6,067 bases of DNA from JAVVHH01 sp032249615. Lineage in GTDB: Bacteria; Pseudomonadota; Alphaproteobacteria; Acetobacterales; Acetobacteraceae. Where the stretch lies: the NCBI GenBank assembly GCA_032249615.1, contig JAVVHH010000190.1, positions 1-6,067 on the forward strand, read 5' to 3'. Below are positions 1-5,883 of the stretch, piece by piece. A model generated the notes under the pieces. The model was not told the DNA's origin. It made no database searches and saw only the letters and a program-made list of their open reading frames with translations. The position numbers were made by a program, and so were the translations under genes. Each line of letters starts with the position of its first letter. Position 1 is the first letter of the stretch.

Positions 1-494
1 GCGAGCGACCAAGTATGGAGCAGCAGCTTGGATTCAGCGGGACCGGTGAAATAGCCGGTGTCCAACCAGAAATAGATGTTGGAAAACGACAATGCGGCTG
101 CGATCACGGAGGCGCCGAATTGAGCCAGTTCCGTCGGGAACATGTACCGGGCCGCAAAGAAGCTCGTCGCAAGGATGACGACAGTCAGTGCCGGCAGGAT
201 ACGCTTGGCGCGGCGGGCGTAGAAATCGCGGAACCGGAACCCCTCGCGGCCGAGCTGAACGCGGACGATGGTCGTGATCAGGTAGCCGGAGATCACGAAA
301 AACACGTCGACGCCGACGAATCCGCCCAGGAAGTGCTGCACGATGCCGCCCGGCAAGACCGTTGCGATGTGGAACAGCAGAACGATCGTCACGGCAACAG
401 CGCGTAGACCATCGATGTCGGGCCGATAGCCCTGCTGGGGGTGCGAGCCGGCGCTGGCGAGCAGCGTCTCGCTCGAGCGCTTTCGGTCGATCAT
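1..494 (-). CDS. Acyltransferase family 3 (OafA/YrhL-like) membrane O-acyltransferase, C-terminus cut off by the window edge
   Basis: The frame is open from an ATG at 494-492 to the left edge and gives about 164 residues of the N-terminal half. Near residue 23 it reads YRPDIDGLRAVAV, and R31 and H42 form the R-X10-H motif seen in acyltransferase-3 proteins. Further on are GGFVGVDVFFVISGYLIT (about 57-74), FYARRAKRILPAL (about 91-103) and LLLHTWSLA at the edge, all hallmarks of the OafA/YrhL branch. Known members are multi-pass inner-membrane proteins that move acetyl or other acyl groups onto surface polysaccharides; the form with the HTWSL block often carries a C-terminal SGNH esterase-like domain, which would lie outside the window. 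An AGG stands 8 bases before the ATG, a modest ribosome site. The only other upstream start in frame is a GTG at 530-528, before which the frame is closed by a TAA at 560-558. Next to the glycosyltransferases it most likely acylates the polysaccharide made here. The substrate is inferred. Confidence 0.93.
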   Translation of the reverse strand, partial: MIDRKRSSETLLASAGSHPQQGYRPDIDGLRAVAVTIVLLFHIATVLPGGIVQHFLGGFVGVDVFFVISGYLITTIVRVQLGREGFRFRDFYARRAKRILPALTVVILATSFFAARYMFPTELAQFGASVIAAALSFSNIYFWLDTGYFTGPAESKLLLHTWSL

Positions 495-583
495 AGCTCG
501 TGCCTGCCTGATGAGTCCGAGACTTGTCACTGAAGAACGGCCTTGGCGATAAGATTGTTAACTTCTACTTAGCGGCGAACCTG
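495..583. other. 89-base spacer between the glycosyltransferase and acyltransferase genes
   Basis: This is the widest gap among the minus-strand genes. It has an A+T-rich patch at about 547-571 and no hairpin followed by a T-run on the minus strand, so there is no sign of an intrinsic terminator. The acyltransferase may be read through from the operon or have its own weak promoter here. I could not find a convincing -35/-10 pair. Confidence 0.5.
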
Positions 584-1735
584 TTACGTTCGGTTGGACG
601 CAAGTATCTGCTGGTAAAGCTGAACATACTCGGCTGCCATGTTCTCGACACCGTATCCTGACACGCCGGACTGGAGGCGGGCCTGCACGGTCATGTCTGG
701 CAGACGCGCAGCTTGCTCCAGCAGTTGCGGAACGATGCGGCCAGGTTGATCGGGATCAAAGATGAACCCCGCTCCGAGCGCCGCCTGCAGCTTCACGAAA
801 GGCGGTATGTTGCTCAGCACGGGGATCAGTCCAGCGCCCGCCGCCTCGACGGCGGCCAGGCCGAAGCCCTCGAACGCCGAGGCCGAGCCGAACCAACTCG
901 CTTCAGCGATCTCGACGGCGAGTTCGGCTGCGGACAGCGCGCCGCGGATGGTCAGGGATCCTGCACACCCGGCCTGTTCCGCGGCGGTGACCAGCTCCGC
1001 GGCGGGGTGGTCGCCCGGCGGCCCGGCGATCACCAGTTCCCAGCCGGGCTCATGCCGTCGGAGCGTTGCGAGAAGGGCGACGAGCCGGTCAAGGCGCTTG
1101 TGCCGGGTCATCCGTCCGAAGGTGACGATGCGGCGGGGATGCCGCGGGCGACCCGGCGATTGTGCATATTTCTGGAGATTGACCCCGTTCTCGATCTGCA
1201 CGACCTTGCTGCCGAGTAGCGGCTTGAATTGGGCCGCGTCCGACTGGCTGACCGCCACGACCGCATCGTAGGCCCGCGCAGAGGCGCGGGTCAGCGTCCG
1301 GAACCAGACCCGCTTTACGCGCGCCCATTTCGGCGTGTGAAAAAAGCCACCATGCGTGCTGACCACGAGCCGGCGGCGGTGAAGGGGCCGGGTCAGAGCC
1401 AGGTAGTCGAAGAAAAAGTCGATCGCATGGACGTGCAGAATGTCGCAACCGCCGAGCTTCGCGAGCACACGGGGCGCGAGGGGATATCGGCTCGAGCCGC
1501 GCCAGGGGATGCGGGTGACGGGAACCTGCTCGACCTCGTCTTCGGGGAGGAGCACCAGGCCAGGGTTGCTGAAGATGCGATCGAGCGTCACGACCCGCGC
1601 GTCGATGTCCCATTCGCTGCGCTGCAGACGGGCAAGGTTCAGAACCACGTCCTCGAACCCACCCAGCGCCGGATAGAATTGCCGGACCACGTGAGTGACC
1701 CGCAGCTTCCGCGCTCCGATCGTGGCCTGAGGCAA
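584..1735 (-). CDS. gumH: GT4 family glycosyltransferase, GumH-like (probable GDP-mannose-dependent alpha-1,3-mannosyltransferase)
   Basis: This 383-residue protein has the two Rossmann-like halves of a GT-B enzyme. The N-terminal half opens with LRVTHVVRQFYPALGGFEDV (11-30), with the glycine loop typical of GT4. Later come SSRYPLAP (81-88), DFFFDYLALT (106-115) and VVSTHGGFFHT (124-134). The C-terminal half has FGRMTRHKRLDRL (206-218) and the retaining GT4 E-X7-E motif with E289 and E297 in EGFGLAAVE, followed by LIPVLSNIPPFVKL. From memory these blocks match xanthan GumH and the acetan alpha-mannosyltransferase (AceA) very closely; those enzymes transfer mannose from GDP-mannose onto cellobiosyl-diphospho-polyprenol at the cytoplasmic face of the membrane. 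No alignment was run. The start is TTG at 1735-1733, four bases after the stop of the co-polymerase gene. There is no ATG upstream in this frame before a TGA at 1765-1763, and no clear ribosome site, so translation is probably coupled to the gene before. Family is certain; the exact donor and acceptor are inferred. Confidence 0.93.
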   Translation of the reverse strand: MPQATIGARKLRVTHVVRQFYPALGGFEDVVLNLARLQRSEWDIDARVVTLDRIFSNPGLVLLPEDEVEQVPVTRIPWRGSSRYPLAPRVLAKLGGCDILHVHAIDFFFDYLALTRPLHRRRLVVSTHGGFFHTPKWARVKRVWFRTLTRASARAYDAVVAVSQSDAAQFKPLLGSKVVQIENGVNLQKYAQSPGRPRHPRRIVTFGRMTRHKRLDRLVALLATLRRHEPGWELVIAGPPGDHPAAELVTAAEQAGCAGSLTIRGALSAAELAVEIAEASWFGSASAFEGFGLAAVEAAGAGLIPVLSNIPPFVKLQAALGAGFIFDPDQPGRIVPQLLEQAARLPDMTVQARLQSGVSGYGVENMAAEYVQLYQQILASNRT

Positions 1736-1739
1736 CGAT

Positions 1740-3929
1740 CTAGTGGGCGATGTAGAAGCGCTTCAGCATGCGTAGCTCGCGAGCGCTGTATTCTTCGCTG
1801 AATTGCGCCAGTTTGTCGTGATCGACCATGGTGAGCGCCACGCCTAGGATGCGCGCCCCGCAATCTTCGAGGCGCTGGGCGCAGCTCGCCACGGCCTGGG
1901 GTGCGGTCCGCTTCCAACGGCAAAGCAGGAGCGTCGTCTCGGCCGTGCTCGCGTAGAGAAGAACCTCCGGCATGGCGAGCATCGGGGGCGTGTCCACGAC
2001 GACCAAGTCGTAATCGCGCTTCATCTCCTCGAGAAGCGCGCGCATCCGGGCCAATTCTTCGGCGCCGAACGTGCGCGCGGTAGGCCGGCCGGCGCTGATG
2101 TAATCGAACAGGCCCGCGCGCTCGCGCTTGATGCAATCCCTGACGTCGACCTTATCGAAGATCACGTCGGAGAGGCCCAGCCCGGTGTTGTCGCCAAGCT
2201 TGTCGCCGACCGCGCCGCGGCGGTGGTCGCCATCCAGGACCAGAACGCGCCGCCCCGACCGCGCGATCGACGCCGCGAGCCAGAGCGCCGTCGTGGTCTT
2301 ACCTTCCTGGGACATCGCCGAGACGATCGCGACCGACCGGGGAGCGACGCCGGCGTTGGAGAAGGCCAGCTGCGCCGCGAGCGTCCGCATGGATTCCGTG
2401 ATGGCCGAGAAGGTCTGCCGCGAACCCGGACCAGCCAATAGCTGGCGCCCGTGCCGCGCACTGACCCGGGGCACGCAGCAAACCAGCGGCAACCCGACTT
2501 GCGCCGCTACGGTCCCGATGTCGCTGAACCCGTTGCCAAGGCCCTCTTTCAGGAGAACGGCTAGCGCACCACCGAGCAAGCCGAAGACGATGCTGCCGGC
2601 GAGAAGCCGCGGTACATTCGGGAAGGTGGGCATCGGGGAGACGACCGCATGAGATGCCATTTGCACCTGCGGCCGAAGCAATTCCGTCCGGTCGTCGAGT
2701 TGGCGCGCCCGGGCCAGGAAAGTCTCGAAGACGACGCGCGCGCTTTTCGCCTCATCCTCGAGCGTGCTCAACGAGACGGCGCTGGCCGTGGTCTTGCTCG
2801 CGCCGGCGCGCAACTGATCCAACGCGCGCTGGGCTTCGGCGACTTGGCCTTCCTTGGCCCTCACGTCGGCGGAAAGCCGCCCCAACGCGGCCGTCTGCTC
2901 GACGCTCACCTGCCGGCTCAAGGCGCCGATCTCACGATCGAGCGCGATGACGTTGGGATTGCGGCTGCCCTGGCTGGCTTCGAGGCTCGCCCGCTTGCCG
3001 CGCAGCGTCGCGAGTTGGCTGGCCAATGACGTCAGGCCTGGCTCGTCCGGCAGTTTAATCGAGGACAACCTGCCCTGCACGGGACCGTTCAGCTCGCCGA
3101 GACGGGCACGTGCGGCAGCGAGTTCGCCCTGCGCCGTTGCGAGCGCGCTCGCCGCTTGCATGATCTGGTGCGTGAGCAGCGGCTGGCTCGCGCCGTCGGC
3201 GCCGCTCGTCGGGAGCAGACCGTTACCGGCGCGGAACTCGCCGGCGCGCCGCTCGGCATTCAGCCAGACTTGGCGCAAATCCTCCGCGCGCGACGACAAC
3301 CACTGCGCGGTGCGCGTCAGATCGGCGGTTCGTTCCTTCAGCTGCTCGCGCTGGTAGACGGTGACGAGTTCGTTCAACGTGTCGGCTGCCACCTGCGGCT
3401 CCGGACCGGTCAGCGACAAGTCGATCAACCGCGTCCGCGGCGTGGGCGACGCGGTCAGGGCGCCGAGAAACAGCGAGACGCGCGTGTCGAGATCCGGCGC
3501 ACGGCCGGGCGCGCAAAGACGCACGAGGAGCGGCCAGTGCGGGTTGGCACAGAGCGCCTCCTCCGCCAGCGGCCAGTGCGACATGAAGCTCTTGGGAGGA
3601 GCGGCGGCGAACGCCGAGTTCTTCATCACGGTCAGCGCCAGATCCCGTGACGTGATGAGGCTTGCTTGGGTGGCGACCTCGTCGTCGCGCAGGTTCTGCG
3701 GATCCGATCCCGACGGGCCGAGCGGGTCAGCCGCCCCCGGCAGCACCGCGATCGTTGCCTGCGCGGTGTATTTGGGCCGCAGCGAGAGGGTTCCGGCGGT
3801 GCCGACAGCTACGATGGCCAGGAAAGTCGTCGTGAACAGCAGCTTGTGCCGCACGATCTTGCGAACCAGAACGCGGGCCACCTGGGCCAGATCGCCTTCT
3901 TGTGCAAACGAAACGTCGGTACGGCTCAC
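1740..3929 (-). CDS. Polysaccharide co-polymerase with fused BY-kinase-like ATPase (Wzc/ExoP/GumC type)
   Basis: This 729-residue protein has the standard Wzc/ExoP plan. A Wzz-type N-terminus has a first membrane segment at about 28-50, followed by KYTAQATIAV. A long periplasmic part rich in Ala, Arg, Glu and Leu is probably coiled coil (about 200-230, 255-280 and 330-420). The proline-rich stretch SPMPTFPN (431-438) leads into a second membrane segment (about 441-461). The cytoplasmic ATPase domain has Walker A SAMSQEGKTT (537-546), Walker A' VLVLDGDHRR (562-571) and Walker B DLVVVDTPPM (641-650). Such proteins control chain length and work with an outer-membrane Wza-type channel in export. 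The C-terminus ends RMLKRFYIAH and lacks the usual cluster of tyrosines, with only Y714 and Y726 in the last 20 residues, so the autophosphorylation switch may be reduced or different. Xanthan GumC lacks a kinase domain, so this is closer to ExoP or Wzc in layout. The start is GTG with AGGA 8 bases upstream. It lies 30 bases after the GT26 gene. Confidence 0.95.
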   Translation of the reverse strand: MSRTDVSFAQEGDLAQVARVLVRKIVRHKLLFTTTFLAIVAVGTAGTLSLRPKYTAQATIAVLPGAADPLGPSGSDPQNLRDDEVATQASLITSRDLALTVMKNSAFAAAPPKSFMSHWPLAEEALCANPHWPLLVRLCAPGRAPDLDTRVSLFLGALTASPTPRTRLIDLSLTGPEPQVAADTLNELVTVYQREQLKERTADLTRTAQWLSSRAEDLRQVWLNAERRAGEFRAGNGLLPTSGADGASQPLLTHQIMQAASALATAQGELAAARARLGELNGPVQGRLSSIKLPDEPGLTSLASQLATLRGKRASLEASQGSRNPNVIALDREIGALSRQVSVEQTAALGRLSADVRAKEGQVAEAQRALDQLRAGASKTTASAVSLSTLEDEAKSARVVFETFLARARQLDDRTELLRPQVQMASHAVVSPMPTFPNVPRLLAGSIVFGLLGGALAVLLKEGLGNGFSDIGTVAAQVGLPLVCCVPRVSARHGRQLLAGPGSRQTFSAITESMRTLAAQLAFSNAGVAPRSVAIVSAMSQEGKTTTALWLAASIARSGRRVLVLDGDHRRGAVGDKLGDNTGLGLSDVIFDKVDVRDCIKRERAGLFDYISAGRPTARTFGAEELARMRALLEEMKRDYDLVVVDTPPMLAMPEVLLYASTAETTLLLCRWKRTAPQAVASCAQRLEDCGARILGVALTMVDHDKLAQFSEEYSARELRMLKRFYIAH

Positions 3930-3936
3930 GTTGGGG

Positions 3937-3941
3937 ATCCT
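3937..3941 (-). promoter_or_regulatory. Ribosome binding site of the co-polymerase gene
   Basis: On the minus strand AGGAT stands 7 bases before the GTG start at 3929-3927. It supports that GTG as the start and lies in the 30-base gap after the TAA of the GT26 gene. Confidence 0.6.
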
Positions 3942-3959
3942 GACGGCGTTTGGAGGGGT

Positions 3960-4787
3960 TTATTGTTCACAGATATTGGCACGGTGCTCGGTGCCACGGC
4001 CGCGAACAAGGGACAGCAACACGTGCGTGCCGAAGATGGGGAGACCGATCAGGTAGCGCTGCCAGAGGCGACTCGGTTCGATGGCCAGGCGCACCAACCA
4101 TTCGAGACCGAGGTCAGCAATCCAGATCGGGGGCCTTCTGACCCGGCCAGCCACGTGATCTACCAGGGCGCCTCCGGTCAAAGCAACCGTCACCTGGAGA
4201 CGGTTCCAGTTATCATGAAGCCAGAGTTCCTGCCGCGGCATACCGAGATTGACCAGCAGGAGGTCGGGCTTGACCCGATTGATCATGTCCGCGACCGCGT
4301 CCGACTCGGCGCTGCCCGCGGTGAGGTCGAAAAATCCGTGGTGCTCCCCGACCGAGCGCATGCCGGTCGCTTTGGTGAAAGCTTCGGCGGCCTGCACGAC
4401 GACATCGGCGTCGCCCCCAAGCCAGAACACGGTGGCGTCCCTCGCCGCTAATCTCTTGCCGAGGGGCAGAATCCATTGGGGCGGCGTATGCCTCGCAGGC
4501 CGGCGCCCGGTCTGGAGCTTGAGCGCAAACTGCACCCCGGCGCCGTCGCAGAAGGCAACGTCGGCTCGCTCGAAAAGGTCGACCAAGCGCGGCTCGCGTC
4601 GGGCAAGATTGATCAGATGGGCATTGGCGTTGACGACCAGCAACCGGTCGCGCGCCTCGACGCTCTCGACGATCACGTCGAGCAAGCGATCGATGCTGAT
4701 GTCGTGCAGCTTGACGCCGAGCAGGCGCATGATGCGGTCGCACCGCACCCTGTCGCCGGCCTCTCCTCTCGAGACGGTGACGCTCAA
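3960..4787 (-). CDS. WecG/TagA/CpsF family (GT26) glycosyltransferase, possibly the GumM-type second-sugar transferase
   Basis: The 275-residue protein shows the whole GT26 signature: NANAHLINLAR (53-63), the acidic motif CDGAGVQFALKL (80-91) whose Asp81 matches the proposed catalytic Asp of TagA, FWLGGD (121-126), DLLLVNLGMPRQELWL (175-190), TGGALVDHVAGR (204-215), and the C-terminal block running from RRPPIWIADLGLEWL to EPSRLWQRYL (217-246). That last block is the arginine-rich tail thought to hold these enzymes on the membrane near lipid-linked substrate. GT26 enzymes are inverting and add the second sugar to a polyprenyl-diphosphate-linked sugar: WecG adds ManNAcA, TagA adds ManNAc and GumM adds glucose. 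With a GumH-like gene nearby, the GumM role (beta-1,4-glucose) is the best inference. The start is TTG at 4787-4785, overlapping the TGA of the gene before it (TTGA), with AAGGA 6 bases upstream. An ATG at 4730 would remove only a non-conserved leader of 19 residues, but has no good ribosome site. Confidence 0.94.
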   Translation of the reverse strand: MSVTVSRGEAGDRVRCDRIMRLLGVKLHDISIDRLLDVIVESVEARDRLLVVNANAHLINLARREPRLVDLFERADVAFCDGAGVQFALKLQTGRRPARHTPPQWILPLGKRLAARDATVFWLGGDADVVVQAAEAFTKATGMRSVGEHHGFFDLTAGSAESDAVADMINRVKPDLLLVNLGMPRQELWLHDNWNRLQVTVALTGGALVDHVAGRVRRPPIWIADLGLEWLVRLAIEPSRLWQRYLIGLPIFGTHVLLSLVRGRGTEHRANICEQ

Positions 4788-5506
4788 ATGACGTCCTTGC
4801 TGCTCGTGGTGAGATGAACCACGGTCTGCGCCAAGATCTTGAAGTCGGTCATGATCGACCAGCGTTGGATATACTCGAGGTCGAGTTCGACCCGGCGGCG
4901 AATATCTTCGACGGTCACGGTCCTACCGCGAAAACCACGAATCTGAGCCAGGCCGGTGATGCCGGGCAACACCCTGTGCCGGCTCGAATAGTTGTCGATC
5001 GCCAAATGGAACGGGACATCGCCGGCTTTGGTCGCTGGCGCATGCGGGCGTGGTCCGACGAGCGACATGTCCCCGCGGATCACGTTGAAAAGTTGCGGCA
5101 GCTCATCGAGGCTGAGGCGGCGGAGCCAGCGGCCGACAGGCGTCACCCTCGCATCGCCCGGTTGGGTCTGAGTATCGCAAAGTAGATCCTGCGCATCGTC
5201 ATACATCGAGCGAAATTTCAAGCAGACAAAAATCTGATCGAGGTATCCAACGCGCGGCTGACGGAAGAGCACGGGCCCCTTGCTCGTGACCTTGATCAGA
5301 ACAGAAATCAGCAACAAGAGCGGTGCTAGGATCGCAATCAAGACTGCCGCTAGAATCACATCGAATATTCGCTTCGAACGTAGCTGCACGGGAGTCAAAA
5401 GTTTATCGCCATTCCAGGTATTGATGTCTTCCAGCAATTTGGCCCTGGTTATTGGTGCAGTGAACTGGCGTCGTTCAGTAATTAATTCAATTCCTTCACC
5501 ACGCAT
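4784..5506 (-). CDS. Initiating sugar-1-phosphate transferase (bacterial sugar transferase family; GumD/WcaJ/ExoY type, short form)
   Basis: It carries the whole catalytic module of a polyprenyl-phosphate hexose-1-phosphate transferase. Counted from the ATG at 5506, KRIFDV at about residues 45-50 leads into one hydrophobic segment (about 50-73), then KGPVLFRQPRVG, FVCLKFRSM, LSLDELPQLFNVIRGDMSLVG with the Asp-Glu catalytic pair, VGPRPHAP, PGITGLAQIRGFRG and DLEYIQRWSIMTDFKIL. Such enzymes transfer a sugar-1-phosphate from a nucleotide sugar to undecaprenyl phosphate, the first committed step. GumD and WcaJ are about 460-480 residues with four extra N-terminal membrane helices; this protein has none and is the ExoY-like short form of 240 residues. 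The ATG was chosen because GGAG lies 9 bases upstream. The frame stays open to a TAA at 5647-5645, and a TTG at 5608 would give 274 residues, but there GGAG abuts the start codon. The first part of the gene is A+T-richer than the rest. First gene of the operon, overlapping the GT26 gene by 4 bases. Sugar inferred as glucose. Confidence 0.92.
   Translation of the reverse strand: MRGEGIELITERRQFTAPITRAKLLEDINTWNGDKLLTPVQLRSKRIFDVILAAVLIAILAPLLLLISVLIKVTSKGPVLFRQPRVGYLDQIFVCLKFRSMYDDAQDLLCDTQTQPGDARVTPVGRWLRRLSLDELPQLFNVIRGDMSLVGPRPHAPATKAGDVPFHLAIDNYSSRHRVLPGITGLAQIRGFRGRTVTVEDIRRRVELDLEYIQRWSIMTDFKILAQTVVHLTTSSKDVI
4794..4798 (-). promoter_or_regulatory. Ribosome binding site that decides the TTG start of the GT26 gene
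   Basis: On the minus strand AAGGA stands 6 bases before the TTG at 4787-4785, inside the last codons of the sugar transferase gene. The good spacing favours TTG over the downstream GTG (residue 14) and ATG (residue 20). The TTGA overlap suggests coupled translation of the two genes. Confidence 0.6.
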
Positions 5507-5515
5507 GAAAGAATA

Positions 5516-5519
5516 CTCC
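5516..5519 (-). promoter_or_regulatory. Ribosome binding site favouring the ATG at 5506 for the sugar transferase
   Basis: GGAG on the minus strand is 9 bases before the ATG at 5506-5504. This is better placed than the GGAG directly touching the alternative TTG at 5608, and is the main reason for calling the shorter protein. Confidence 0.45.
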
Positions 5520-5742
5520 GGTAGCAGACGACGTATCAAATTGGAGATACCCTTTAGCGGCGACCCGCCATAAAACCAATATCGATAACGCCACGGCGGA
5601 GACACCAACTCCAGGTTGCATTTTTGCAGGTGCGAGATAATCTTTTAGCGAGTGGCGACAGGGTCGACGGGCTGCAAACGTCCCAATCTGCGCACAACGG
5701 CTAACGAAAGGCGGCGTTCCGATTTACGCGGCAGCGCACATC

Positions 5743-5760
5743 ATAGCGCTGCAACGCTAT
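5743..5760. promoter_or_regulatory. 18-bp near-perfect palindrome, candidate operator
   Basis: ATAGCGCTGCAACGCTAT reads the same on both strands except for one mismatched pair (positions 7 and 12), so 16 of 18 bases match. The arms are ATAGCG/CGCTAT around a TGCA core. It sits in the divergent spacer, about 120 bases from the transporter start and 135-240 bases from the sugar transferase start. Its size and symmetry fit a site for a dimeric regulator. It is not followed by a T-run on either strand, so a terminator is unlikely. The regulator is unknown. Confidence 0.4.
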
Positions 5761-5872
5761 CCTCTTAACGAATTGTGCGTCGGCACCGCGCAACATGAAT
5801 TGCTTGCGTCACGCCCTTTATTCCCGGACATCTCGCAGTCTGGGGTGCGCTGTTGCGGCGGTTGGGCGACAA

Positions 5873-5877
5873 GAGGA
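5873..5877 (+). promoter_or_regulatory. Ribosome binding site of the transporter gene
   Basis: GAGGA lies 6 bases before the ATG at 5884, a strong and well-spaced site that fixes the start of the transporter. Confidence 0.7.
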
Positions 5878-5883
5878 AGTAAA

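Larger units (their letters stand above)
5645..5883. promoter_or_regulatory. Divergent intergenic region between the polysaccharide operon and the transporter gene
   Basis: About 240 bases hold no recognisable gene and lie between two genes read in opposite directions, so promoters for both must lie here or just inside. The minus-strand frame of the sugar transferase is closed by a TAA at 5647-5645. I saw no strong sigma-70 pair on either strand. A 5-base inverted repeat, CGCAA-N10-TTGCG, lies at 5789-5808, and GAATTG occurs twice (5770-5775 and 5797-5802); both are weak. The clearest structure is the palindrome listed separately. If the sugar transferase starts at 5506, the non-coding region extends left to 5507. 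Confidence 0.55.

Noticed and set aside
15..407. Plus-strand open frame of 130 residues at the left edge.
   Set aside because: It is the antisense of the acyltransferase, whose minus-strand frame carries conserved motifs throughout.
495..583. Intrinsic terminator between the GT4 and acyltransferase genes.
   Set aside because: No GC-rich hairpin followed by a T-run could be found on the minus strand.
3361..4451. Long plus-strand open frames (such as 3361-4056 and 3666-4451) opposite the co-polymerase and GT26 genes.
   Set aside because: They have no recognisable motifs, are rich in Arg, Ala, Gly and Asp as expected for shadow frames in GC-rich DNA, and lie opposite genes with full family signatures.
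5743..5760. The palindrome as a transcription terminator.
   Set aside because: No T-run follows it on either strand and it lies upstream of both flanking genes, where no transcript should end.
5773..5822. Sigma-70 promoter for the transporter, for example TTGTGC with TGAATT, or TTGCTT with TTTATT.
   Set aside because: The -10 matches are poor or the spacing is too short (11 bases), so no promoter can be placed with confidence.
5645..5883. Possible lost N-terminal membrane half of a long GumD-type transferase in the spacer.
   Set aside because: The frame is stopped by a TAA at 5647-5645, and the spacer is too short for four membrane helices before the divergent gene at 5884.
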